From NCBI RefSeq assembly GCF_038397715.1, contig NZ_CP151633.1:3410001-3474000 (forward strand): a stretch of DNA of 64,000 nucleotides, in the 5' to 3' direction. Origin of the DNA: Microbacterium sp. LWO14-1.2 (lineage in GTDB: Bacteria; Actinomycetota; Actinomycetes; Actinomycetales; Microbacteriaceae). The translations under genes were made by a program, and so were the position numbers. The notes beneath the pieces are model-generated. The model had not been told where the DNA came from. It ran no database searches and was given only the letters and a program-made list of their open reading frames with translations. This document shows, in pieces, positions 29,479-37,971 of this stretch; position 1 is the stretch's first letter; every line of letters starts with the position of its first letter.

Positions 29479-30489
29479 GTGACTCACGCTAATGCTCCCT
29501 TGACGCCTGAAGGGCGTCGTCGTCTCGCGTCGTCGATTGTTGATCATGGTTGGTCGGTCCGCGTCGCCGCGCAACGGTTCCAATGCTCGCCCGCGACGGC
29601 GTCGCGGTGGTCGCGCCGTTATCGGGCCGGGTTGCCATTGACGGATCGCAGCTCACGGCCGGCTTCGTCACCGAACCGGGTGGCGCTGCGATTGGAGCGT
29701 CGCATCATCGCGCTGCGATTCACGAGACGATGGGGTCCGCACCGGATCGCTTGGCATCTGGGGGTTCCGCGCTCGACGGTCGGCCGGGTACTGACCCGCT
29801 ATCGGATGCCGTTGCTGCAGCACCTGGATCAAGCCACCGGCCTGCCCGTTCGCAGACCGAAGGCGCTTCGTTACGAGATGAGCGTCCCGGGCGAGCTGGT
29901 TCACGTCGATATCAAGAAGCTCAGCAGGATCCCTGACGGTGGCGGCTGGCGTGCTTATGGCCGAGGGTCCCAGCAAGACCGCCGAGCCGGCGTCGTCCGT
30001 GATCGCGCTGCCCGTCGAGGCGCGTCACCGTCGCGCGGATACGTGTTCCTGCATCACGCGGTCGACGACCACAGCCGACTGGCCTACTCCGAACGGCTGG
30101 GCGACGAACGCGGCGACACAGCCGCCGCGTTCTGGAGTCGAGCCCGCAGCTTCTTCGCTGAACACGACATCACGGTCGCTGCGGTGATGACGGACAACGG
30201 CGCCTGCTATCGCTCACGAGCCTTCGCCACAGCACTCGGAGACGGCGTCAAGCATCGACGCACTCGACCGTTCCGCCCCCAATCGAACGGCAAGGTCGAA
30301 CGCTTCAACCGCACCCTCGCCGCCGAATGGGCCTACGCCCGCCCCTACACATCCGAGACCGAACGCGAAGCCGCCTATCCCGAGTGGCTTCATCACTACA
30401 ATCACCACCGACCCCACAGCGGAATCGGCGGACTCACACCCTCAGCCCGCGTTCACAACCTGCCGGAGAAGAACAGCCAGCGCTCGTGA
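29479..30489 (+). CDS. IS481-family transposase
   Basis: The 336-residue transposase has an N-terminal HTH (VRVAAQRFQCSPATASRWSRRY), a second HTH near residue 85-105 and an integrase core. The DDE residues are Asp144 (HVDIKK), Asp239 (MTDNG) and Glu274 (KVERFNR), with the correct 34 residues between the last two, so it looks active. GTG 29479 follows GGAGG. The reading frame crosses the right inverted repeat and stops 13 nt outside it, so the last codons come from flanking DNA. Confidence 0.92.
   Translation: MTHANAPLTPEGRRRLASSIVDHGWSVRVAAQRFQCSPATASRWSRRYRAGLPLTDRSSRPASSPNRVALRLERRIIALRFTRRWGPHRIAWHLGVPRSTVGRVLTRYRMPLLQHLDQATGLPVRRPKALRYEMSVPGELVHVDIKKLSRIPDGGGWRAYGRGSQQDRRAGVVRDRAARRGASPSRGYVFLHHAVDDHSRLAYSERLGDERGDTAAAFWSRARSFFAEHDITVAAVMTDNGACYRSRAFATALGDGVKHRRTRPFRPQSNGKVERFNRTLAAEWAYARPYTSETEREAAYPEWLHHYNHHRPHSGIGGLTPSARVHNLPEKNSQRS
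30450..30476. repeat. Right terminal inverted repeat of the IS
   Basis: It is the partner of 29386-29412 and lies inside the transposase coding sequence near its 3' end. Confidence 0.8.
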
Positions 30490-30518
30490 GCGTCGCGGCT
30501 GCACGCCGCCGCGCCGGG

Positions 30519-31460
30519 TCAGAACTCGGCGAGCACGACGCGGGCGACCTCCTCGACGACCTCGTCGTCGTACGCGGCATCCGGGTCCGTCTTCGCCGTC
30601 AGGATCGCGATGTAGATGCGCTCACCCGATCCCGTCGTCACGACGGCCACGTCGTTGCGCACGCCCCCGGCCCCTCCGGACTTGTCTGCGACGGCCCATC
30701 CGGCAGGCGCTGCCGCACGGATGAGGGCATCGCCCGTCGCATTGCCGCTCATCCAGTCCAGGAGCGTCTCGCGGGAGCCGGTGTCGAGGGAGTCGCCGTC
30801 GACGAGGCTCTTCAGGCTCGTCGCGAGAGCCGACGGCGTGCTCGTGTTGTCGTCGCTCCCGGGGACGACGACGTTGAGTTCGGGCTCGTACGCGGTGACG
30901 ACGGTCGTCGCATCCCCTCGTGCGCGGAGGAAGTCCTGGACGGCCGCCGGGCCGCCCAGCGACTCCATCACGAGGTTGGCTGCTGTGTTGTCGCTGTCGC
31001 GGACGGCAGCCTCGGCGAGAGCATCCAGGCTGAGTCCGTCGTCGAGGTGCTCGGAGGTCACGGGGGAGTATCCGGCGGCATCGATCTGCGACGCGGTCCA
31101 GCGGACGTTCGTCCCGCGCTCCTCCGGCGATGCGGTGGCCAGCAGGGCGGCGGCGATGAAGACCTTCATGGTCGAGGCGTACGGCAAGCGGACGTCGGCG
31201 TCGTGATCGACGATCCGGCCGTCGTCTCGGATGGCGGCGACGCCGACGGTGACCGCGAACTCCGCCTCGATCGCTCGGATCTGCGGACCGATGTCCGCCG
31301 CTGCGGGCGGAGTGGGCGCAGCGGTCTGATCGGTGTTCACCGGAGAGGGCGGGGCAGGGTCGGCGCTGCAGCCCGACGCTGCCAGCACGACGGCCAGCGC
31401 CGACACGGCCAAGGCCCGCGTCCAGGTCGTCGTCGTGCGCTTCGCGTCTGTCAGGGACAT
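30519..31460 (-). CDS. Class A beta-lactamase-like lipoprotein
   Basis: The 313-residue protein has a lipoprotein signal (AASGC, Cys31) and all class A serine beta-lactamase motifs: STMK (nucleophile Ser96, Lys99), SDN (156-158), ExxxN (Glu192 to Asn196) and KSG (260-262). It should act outside the membrane on beta-lactams or a related substrate. The frame reads open upstream, but AAAGGA before ATG 31460 marks the start. It lies 5 nt after the CPBP gene and so shares its MerR-type promoter. Confidence 0.9.
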   Translation of the reverse strand: MSLTDAKRTTTTWTRALAVSALAVVLAASGCSADPAPPSPVNTDQTAAPTPPAAADIGPQIRAIEAEFAVTVGVAAIRDDGRIVDHDADVRLPYASTMKVFIAAALLATASPEERGTNVRWTASQIDAAGYSPVTSEHLDDGLSLDALAEAAVRDSDNTAANLVMESLGGPAAVQDFLRARGDATTVVTAYEPELNVVVPGSDDNTSTPSALATSLKSLVDGDSLDTGSRETLLDWMSGNATGDALIRAAAPAGWAVADKSGGAGGVRNDVAVVTTGSGERIYIAILTAKTDPDAAYDDEVVEEVARVVLAEF

Positions 31461-31465
31461 TCCTT

Positions 31466-32179
31466 TCAACCGAACGAGTAGAGGATGAGGAACGCCGAGT
31501 TGTAGACGATGTGCACGACGACTCCTGGCCACACCGACTTCGTGCGGACCATGAGCCACCCGTTCACGAGACCGACGAGGAGGGCGGAGGGGAGGACGAG
31601 ATTGATGCCGTGGAAGACGGCGAAGATCAGCGCGCTCAGGACGATCGCCGCCCAACTGCCCCACCTCTCGAAGAAGCGAGTCAGGATCCCGCGGAACACG
31701 AGTTCCTCGCCCAGCGGCGTGAGGACCGCTCCGAAGAAGATCGTACCGATGAGCGCGAGCACTCCTCCGGATGCCGCGGCGCGGAGGGTGTCCTGAGAGT
31801 CGTCCACGCCGGGGAACAGATGCTGCACGACCGTGTCGAAGGTCAGGATCACGGCGAAGCACGCGGCCGCCAGGAGCACGGCGATGAGCAGCCATCGCGG
31901 CTCGACCCGCCGAACCCCGAACGCGGAGAGGTCGCGCATGCGGACGAGGACGACGATCGTGAACACGAGGATCGGCGCCGCGCCCGAGAAGAAGAGCCCG
32001 GCGACTCCCTCCAGGGCCGGGGTCGGCGCGGGGAAGATCCCCAGCAGGACGATGCCCGCTCCGTAGATCAGCACCGCGGAGACCAGCGCGACGATCAGCT
32101 CCAGCCACTGCGGTCGACGCTCTGCGGTCGTCGAGGCGTTCGTTCTCGGGGCGTTCGTTTTCGAGGTGTCGTTCGTCAT
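31466..32179 (-). CDS. CPBP family intramembrane metalloprotease-like protein
   Basis: The 237-residue protein has about seven helices and the CPBP (Abi/Rce1) motifs: LGEELVFRG (EExxxR), FAVFHGIN (FxxxH) and HIVYNS (HxxxN). Family members are intramembrane proteases or their relatives, some linked to bacteriocin immunity. It is the first gene after the third MerR-type promoter, whose -10 lies 7 nt before the ATG, and it is followed by the beta-lactamase gene at 5 nt. Confidence 0.88.
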   Translation of the reverse strand: MTNDTSKTNAPRTNASTTAERRPQWLELIVALVSAVLIYGAGIVLLGIFPAPTPALEGVAGLFFSGAAPILVFTIVVLVRMRDLSAFGVRRVEPRWLLIAVLLAAACFAVILTFDTVVQHLFPGVDDSQDTLRAAASGGVLALIGTIFFGAVLTPLGEELVFRGILTRFFERWGSWAAIVLSALIFAVFHGINLVLPSALLVGLVNGWLMVRTKSVWPGVVVHIVYNSAFLILYSFG

Positions 32180-32186
32180 GGATGTC

Positions 32187-32217
32187 AGTGGACACCGTGC
32201 CCTCGGGGCAGGGTCAA
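32187..32217 (-). promoter_or_regulatory. MerR-type promoter/operator for the CPBP-beta-lactamase pair
   Basis: On the minus strand TTGACC (32217-32212), a 19-nt spacer with the near-dyad GCCCCGAGGGC, and TCCACT (32192-32187) lie 7 nt before the CPBP ATG. The -35, the spacer length and most spacer bases match the two promoters at 33008-33081. Confidence 0.65.
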
Positions 32218-32243
32218 CGTCTCGGTGGCCGGACGGAGATCGA

Positions 32244-32981
32244 TCACGCCGGTGGATCGTCCTCCGCCTCCCCGCGTCGGAGGATCTCGTCGGCACGCGC
32301 GAGAGCACGGAGCTGACCGTGATTGAAGGTGTCGAGGAGTGCCGACGAGAGAGCCTCTTGCGCGAGACTTCCCTTCGTGCGTGTCGCGGATCGCAGGTCG
32401 GCCGCCCAGGGGAATCGCTCGCGGTGCGCCGCCATCGAGACGGCGAGGAGCTGGGCGACGTGCTCGACGACTGCGCCGTCCGACTCGTCGGTGAGAGCCT
32501 CGAACGGTTCGCTCGCGTCGTCGGGTTCGGTGAGCAGGACGCTCGTGTCGTGGAGCACCGTCTCGTTCAGGACGCGGGAGTACACGGTGAGCAGCCCGCG
32601 GTACTTCTCTGGGAGTCCGTCCGCGGAATTCGCGAACGGCGCGGGCGTGTCGAGCGGTGCTCGGTATCGCAGGAGGAGAGCGAGTTCGGCGCGTACGCGC
32701 TGCAGTCGTTCGATGGTCGCCTCGAGTTCTGCATCCAGGATGGCGATGGAGGCGTCCGCGTCGGCCGAGTTCGTGGCCAGCGCGCGGATCTGCGCGAGAG
32801 AGATGCCGAGGTCGCTCATCCGCTTGACCTGCAGCAGACGGACCAGATGAGCGGTCCGGTACTGCTTGTACCCGTTGCCCGCGCGCTCCGGCTCGTCGAG
32901 CACCCCGACCCGATGGTAGTGCCGGACCGTCTTCACCGTCGTGCCGGCCAGGTCGGCCAGCTGCTTCGTGCTCCACGCCAT
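32244..32981 (-). CDS. MerR family transcriptional regulator
   Basis: The 245-residue protein has an N-terminal winged HTH (WSTKQLADLAGTTVKTVRHYHRVGVL, residues 3-28), the second MerR element (YRTAHLVRLLQVKRMSDLGISLAQI), a coiled-coil dimerisation helix (DAELEATIERLQRVRAELALLL) and a ~130-residue effector domain with no metal-binding cysteines. GAGGA precedes the ATG. Its own promoter has the long 19-nt spacer and a perfect dyad, the hallmark of MerR control, so it is likely autoregulated. Confidence 0.9.
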   Translation of the reverse strand: MAWSTKQLADLAGTTVKTVRHYHRVGVLDEPERAGNGYKQYRTAHLVRLLQVKRMSDLGISLAQIRALATNSADADASIAILDAELEATIERLQRVRAELALLLRYRAPLDTPAPFANSADGLPEKYRGLLTVYSRVLNETVLHDTSVLLTEPDDASEPFEALTDESDGAVVEHVAQLLAVSMAAHRERFPWAADLRSATRTKGSLAQEALSSALLDTFNHGQLRALARADEILRRGEAEDDPPA

Positions 32982-33007
32982 GCGTTCCTCTTTCGTCGCC
33001 GATATCC

Positions 33008-33038
33008 ATATCAGCAGGTGCCCCAGGGGCACGGTCAA
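33008..33038 (-). promoter_or_regulatory. MerR-type promoter/operator of merR
   Basis: On the minus strand TTGACC (33038-33033), a 19-nt spacer holding the perfect dyad GTGCCCC-T-GGGGCAC (33032-33018), and TGATAT (33013-33008). Overlong spacers with a central dyad are what MerR proteins act on by DNA distortion. Confidence 0.7.
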
Positions 33039-33050
33039 GGAGATTCCCGG

Positions 33051-33081
33051 TTGACCCGGCCCCCAGGGCACGGTGTGTCCT
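33051..33081 (+). promoter_or_regulatory. MerR-type promoter/operator of the small membrane protein gene
   Basis: On the plus strand TTGACC (33051-33056), a 19-nt spacer with GCCCCCAGGGCAC, and TGTCCT (33076-33081) end 6 nt before the ATG at 33088. It faces the merR promoter, with only 12 nt between the two -35 boxes. Confidence 0.65.
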
Positions 33082-33087
33082 CGACCC

Positions 33088-33333
33088 ATGAAGAAATTGA
33101 GTGCTGTCCTCGCCGTTCTCGCCGGTCTCGGAATCCTCGTCGCTGTGTCGTTCACCGTGCACGGCAACAACCCGAACGTGCTGCAGTTCCTGCCCGATCC
33201 GATCACGGACTTCACGACCGACCACGGGTGGGTGTCGTGGATCGGCACCGCAGTGGGCGCTGTCGCGATCCTCGTGCGGCTCTTCGTCGAGAGTCGCATC
33301 GAGAGGAGCGCCTCGCTCCGCTCGCGGAGGTGA
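33088..33333 (+). CDS. Small membrane protein divergent from merR
   Basis: The 81-residue protein has an N-terminal helix (residues 3-25), a short extracytoplasmic loop (NNPNVLQFLPDPITDFTTDHG) and a second helix (~52-68), then a basic tail (RIERSASLRSRR). No family is recognised. There is no Shine-Dalgarno; the -10 box lies 6 nt upstream, so the mRNA is probably leaderless. The shared promoter layout makes it a likely member of the MerR regulon. Confidence 0.7.
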   Translation: MKKLSAVLAVLAGLGILVAVSFTVHGNNPNVLQFLPDPITDFTTDHGWVSWIGTAVGAVAILVRLFVESRIERSASLRSRR

Positions 33334-33366
33334 CGGGCGCCCACCGGGAGGCCGCCGGAAAACGAA

Positions 33367-33392
33367 AGAACCCGCGATCTCTCGCGGGTTCT
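33367..33392 (-). terminator. Terminator of the tRNA-Ala gene
   Basis: Eleven-bp perfect arms (33367-33377 and 33382-33392) with a 4-nt loop are followed on the minus strand by TTCGTTTT, 7 nt after the tRNA 3' end. Confidence 0.8.
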
Positions 33393-33398
33393 TGATGG

Positions 33399-33471
33399 TG
33401 GACCTGAGGGGACTCGAACCCCTGACCCCCTGCATGCCATGCAGGTGCGCTACCAGCTGCGCCACAGGCCC
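33399..33471 (-). tRNA. tRNA-Ala (anticodon GGC)
   Basis: The 73-nt cloverleaf on the minus strand has a 7-bp acceptor stem (GGGCCTG with CAGGTCC, one G-T pair), D stem GCGC/GCGC, anticodon stem CCTGC/GCAGG around loop ATGGCAT (anticodon GGC, reading GCC), and T-arm GGGGTTCGAGTCCCC. The discriminator is A; CCA is not encoded. Confidence 0.95.
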
Positions 33472-33606
33472 AGAACTGCTTCCTTCTGCTCGAAGCAACT
33501 TTGAAAGAGTACTACACGGATCACGCACAGCACCAATCGGGGCGTGCACTCCGGGCGCGTCGGCGGTGCGCGGAACAACACCGCGCGGTCGGGTGTTGAT
33601 CAGAGC

Positions 33607-34671
33607 GTGGACATCCTCGACAGCGTGGTGATCGGGGCCGGTCAGGCCGGACTCTCGGCGTCGTACCACCTGACGCGCCTCGGCATCCGTCATGTGGTGC
33701 TGGACGCCGATGACAGGCCAGGCGGAGCCTGGCAGCACCGCTGGGATGCGCTCACGATGCGCGACGTGCACGGTGTGGCCGAGCTCCCCGACGACGCAGC
33801 ACCGCCGCGCGACGACGAGAGGGCCAATGTCGCGGTGCCGGCGACCTTCGCGGCCTACGAGAAGGCCCACGGACTCCCGGTGGTGCGACCGGTGCGCGTC
33901 GATCGCGTCACGGACGACGACGGCATCCTCATCGTCCACGCCGGCGACCGCGAGTGGCGCACCCGCACGATCGTCAACGCCACCGGCACCTGGACTCATC
34001 CGTTCCTGCCGCACTACCCGGCGATGGAGACGTTCCTGGGCGACCAGTTCCACACGGTCGACTACCCGGGGCCGGAGTTCTTCCGCGGCAAGCGCGTGCT
34101 CGTCGTGGGTGGCGGAGCATCGGCCGTGCAGTTCCTCGGTGCGATCGCGCCGATCGCCGAGACCGTCTGGGCGACCCGTCGCGAGCCGGTCTGGCGCACC
34201 GACGACTTCACCCCGGAGGCCGGGGCGGCGGCCGTCGCTCTCGTCGAGCAGCGAGTGGCGCAGGGGCTGCCGCCGGAGAGCGTCGTGAGCGTGACGGGGC
34301 TGATGCTGCGCGAGCAGGAGCGGGAGGCCGAACGGCTCGGCGCCTACGCAGACAGGCGGCCGATGTTCGAGCGCATCGAACCCGACGGTGTGCGCTGGGC
34401 CGACGGCACGTTCGAGCGCGTCGACGTCATCCTCTGGGCGACGGGATTCCGCCCGGCGATCGCCCACCTGGCGCCCCTGCACCTGCGGAGCGCGGCAGGC
34501 GGCATACAGCTCGACCGCAACGGTCGCGGCACGACGGCGGTGGCCGATCCGAGGATCCAGCTCGTCGGATACGGGCCGTCGGCGAGCACGATCGGCGCCA
34601 ATCGAGCAGGACGCGCAGCCGCCAAGGGCGTGCAGCTGGCACTCGCCACGCGGACGGTTCCCGCCCCCTGA
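33607..34671 (+). CDS. FAD/NAD(P)-binding oxidoreductase (flavin monooxygenase-like)
   Basis: The ~354-residue protein has an FAD Rossmann motif (VVIGAGQAGLSASYHL, Gly10-Gly15), GGAW in the FMO-like loop, VNATGTWTHPFLP, a second dinucleotide motif (VLVVGGGASAVQ) for NADPH, and the ATGFRP motif. This layout fits the YhbW/CzcO-like flavin monooxygenases. The substrate is unknown. GTG 33607 is chosen because the Rossmann strand follows directly; no strong ribosome binding site is visible. Confidence 0.82.
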   Translation: MDILDSVVIGAGQAGLSASYHLTRLGIRHVVLDADDRPGGAWQHRWDALTMRDVHGVAELPDDAAPPRDDERANVAVPATFAAYEKAHGLPVVRPVRVDRVTDDDGILIVHAGDREWRTRTIVNATGTWTHPFLPHYPAMETFLGDQFHTVDYPGPEFFRGKRVLVVGGGASAVQFLGAIAPIAETVWATRREPVWRTDDFTPEAGAAAVALVEQRVAQGLPPESVVSVTGLMLREQEREAERLGAYADRRPMFERIEPDGVRWADGTFERVDVILWATGFRPAIAHLAPLHLRSAAGGIQLDRNGRGTTAVADPRIQLVGYGPSASTIGANRAGRAAAKGVQLALATRTVPAP

Positions 34672-34716
34672 GTCGCTGATTCCATCCCGGCGGTGCGCCG
34701 TCGATACGCTGAGGAC

Positions 34717-35508
34717 ATGATCCGCATCGCGCTCATGGTCGTCTGGCTGCTGCTCTCGGCATGGCTCGTGATCTGGACCGGGGAAGGACTGTTCGGCGTC
34801 GACCAACGCGAGTCGATCCTGCCTTTCGCGGGGGAGGACACGCTCGGCGCTCCGATCATCATCGGTGTCGCCTGGGGGCTCATGCTCACGTTCGGCGGCA
34901 CCATGTCGGGCTTCGGTCGACGCCGGAAGCTCCGCGGCGAATCGCACATCGGAGTGGGCCGCATCGTCGAGGTCTCCCGCACGGGTCTCACGGTCAACGA
35001 CGTGCCGCAGTACGACCTCTTCATCCGGGTCACCCCTGGCTCCGGCGACGACTTCATCGCCCAGCTGCGTACCCTCGTGCAGCCGACCGACCTGTCGTCG
35101 TTGCAGGTGGGAAACCCGCTCCCGGTGCGATACAGCCTCGCCGACCAGGACGCCGTGGAGCTCGCCGACATCAGCGACCCGTCCGTGCGCGAGGCGGTGC
35201 TGCAGTGGCGCATCGACCGCGGGCTCATCGATCCCAGTCAGGTGCGGGCACGGACGACGGGGACGCAGGTGCCGGCTTCCGTGATCGCGGTGCGACCGAC
35301 CGGACGACGTCTGGAGGGGCAGAGCGAGCTCGCCCTGACGGTGCTCCTGGCACCGGAGGGACAATCCACCTGGGAGGCCGAGACCACCGTCTTCGTGTAT
35401 CCGGAGGCGATCTCGCGCTTCCAGGTCGGCGCACCGATCTGGGCGTTCTACCGACGGGAGGATCCGCAGACCGTGGCGGTCACGATCGAGAAGGAGCCCG
35501 GCCGATGA
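34717..35508 (+). CDS. Membrane-anchored hypothetical protein
   Basis: The 263-residue protein has two N-terminal helices (residues ~3-22 and ~48-66), then a soluble domain (GRIVEVSRTGLTVNDVPQYDLFIRV, residues ~87-111) with two similar beta-rich repeats: both halves contain a strand pattern ending in VGNPLPVRYSL or VGAPIWAFYRR. No named family is recognised. TACGCT lies 6 nt before the ATG, suggesting a leaderless start. It overlaps the next gene by 4 bp. Confidence 0.72.
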   Translation: MIRIALMVVWLLLSAWLVIWTGEGLFGVDQRESILPFAGEDTLGAPIIIGVAWGLMLTFGGTMSGFGRRRKLRGESHIGVGRIVEVSRTGLTVNDVPQYDLFIRVTPGSGDDFIAQLRTLVQPTDLSSLQVGNPLPVRYSLADQDAVELADISDPSVREAVLQWRIDRGLIDPSQVRARTTGTQVPASVIAVRPTGRRLEGQSELALTVLLAPEGQSTWEAETTVFVYPEAISRFQVGAPIWAFYRREDPQTVAVTIEKEPGR

Positions 35509-36029
35509 ACATCCCCGACACCCTGATCTGGCTGCTGAACTTCCCGGCGGCGCACGGCTACGCCATGGTCTTCATCGCGGGCTTCTCGCTCTTCGGACTC
35601 TTCGCGCTGTCGGCGTCGGGCGCGACGCCGGGCGATGCGCTGCGACGAGTGCGCGAGCGCGAGGGGCTGCTCCGTCCAGAGCACGCGAAACGCGGTCGAT
35701 GGGGAGGACGCCTCGTGCGGATCGTCTTCCGCGTGCTCACGGTCGTCATGCTCGCGAGCCTCGTCATCGGCATCCTGAGCCTGACCGGCGTTCCCGTGAC
35801 CCGCGCGTACATCTACGAGCACGGGCAGCCGACGACGGGCACCCGCGACGGCGATTGGATCACGTTCTCGACGGCCTCCGGTGTCGAGTACACGGTGGAG
35901 AGCAACTTCTTCACCCCCGCGGTCTACCCCGACCGCGACGCGTACCTGTCGGGCGATCAGGTGGTCGTGCGCTACCTGCCCTCGCACCCGCAGGCATATG
36001 TGATCGACAGTTCGCAAGGCCCCCGCTGA
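35505..36029 (+). CDS. Membrane protein paired with the preceding gene
   Basis: The 174-residue protein has an N-terminal helix (~18-38), a basic cytoplasmic loop (RRVREREGLLRPEHAKRGRW), a second helix (~73-95) and an outer domain ending in GDQVVVRYLPSHPQAYVID. The GDQVVVRYL strand echoes the VGNPLPVRYSL repeat of its partner, suggesting related small beta domains. Function is unknown. A 4-bp overlap points to co-translation and perhaps a complex. Confidence 0.7.
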   Translation: MNIPDTLIWLLNFPAAHGYAMVFIAGFSLFGLFALSASGATPGDALRRVREREGLLRPEHAKRGRWGGRLVRIVFRVLTVVMLASLVIGILSLTGVPVTRAYIYEHGQPTTGTRDGDWITFSTASGVEYTVESNFFTPAVYPDRDAYLSGDQVVVRYLPSHPQAYVIDSSQGPR

Positions 36030-36067
36030 CCCGAGCCGATGTCGGATCCGGCGCGTAGGGTGAAGGT

Positions 36068-36724
36068 ATGTCGCGCATCATCGTCTTCGGCGGCCACGGC
36101 CGCATCGCCCTGCTGCTCGCTCCTCTCCTCGTCGCCCGCGGCGACGAGGTCACGGCGGTCATCCGCAATCCCGACCACGTCGACGACGTCGAGAAGACGG
36201 GTGCGACGGCGTTGGTCTCCGACATCGAGCAGCTTGACACGCGCGGCCTCGCCGAGATCATCGCCGGACACGACGCGATCGTCTGGTCGGCCGGCGCGGG
36301 CGGGGGATCGCCCGAGCGCACGTATGCGGTCGATCGCGACGCGGCGATCCGCACGATGGATGCCGCGGCGGATGCCGGTGTCGGTCGCTACGTCATGGTC
36401 TCGTGGATCGGCTCGAAAGCCGACCACGGCATCCCCGAGGACGACTCGTTCTTCCCGTACGCCGACGCGAAATGGGCCGCCGACGAGCACCTGCGCGGCA
36501 CCGACCTCGACGGCACGATCCTCGGCCCCGGAACGCTGACCTTCGACGAGCCCACCGGCCGCATCGTGATCGATCCGGAGGGGCGCGGCGAGGTCTCGCG
36601 CGCCGATGTCGCTCAGGTCATCGCCGAGTCGATCGGCAACCCCTCGACGTTCGGCCGCACGATCCGCTTCGGCAACGGCGACGCCGACACCGCCGTCCCG
36701 ATCGGCGACGCCCTCAGCGCCTGA
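36068..36724 (+). CDS. NAD(P)-binding (NmrA/atypical SDR) protein
   Basis: The 218-residue Rossmann protein has IIVFGGHGRIALLLAPLL, a GxxGxI-like variant, AVIRNPDHVDDVEKTGA, WSAGAGGGSPERT and a C-terminal segment typical of NAD(P)H-binding oxidoreductases (IVIDPEGRGEVSRADVAQVI). The active-site Tyr-x-x-x-Lys appears as YADAKWAADE. TAGGGT lies 6 nt before the ATG. It is 4 nt upstream of the GH3 gene. Confidence 0.82.
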   Translation: MSRIIVFGGHGRIALLLAPLLVARGDEVTAVIRNPDHVDDVEKTGATALVSDIEQLDTRGLAEIIAGHDAIVWSAGAGGGSPERTYAVDRDAAIRTMDAAADAGVGRYVMVSWIGSKADHGIPEDDSFFPYADAKWAADEHLRGTDLDGTILGPGTLTFDEPTGRIVIDPEGRGEVSRADVAQVIAESIGNPSTFGRTIRFGNGDADTAVPIGDALSA

Positions 36725-36728
36725 GTCG

Positions 36729-37937
<1,209 letters not shown>

Positions 37938-37971
37938 CGGTCGGTGCGCGGCAGGTCGCAGCGACGGCCGG

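Larger units (their letters stand above)
29386..30476 (+). mobile_element. IS481-family insertion sequence
   Basis: The 1,091-bp element is bounded by imperfect 27-bp terminal inverted repeats (29386-29412 and 30450-30476, 23 of 27 matching, both starting CTGTTCTTC). It encodes one intact DDE transposase. No convincing target duplication is visible at the edges. It sits between the GT2 operon and the beta-lactamase gene without an evident broken gene. Confidence 0.85.

Noticed and set aside
32185..35364. A 1,059-codon minus-strand open frame
   Set aside because: It runs antisense through merR, the tRNA and two genes with clear family motifs. High-GC third positions create such frames, and its translation is low-complexity Arg/Asp/His.
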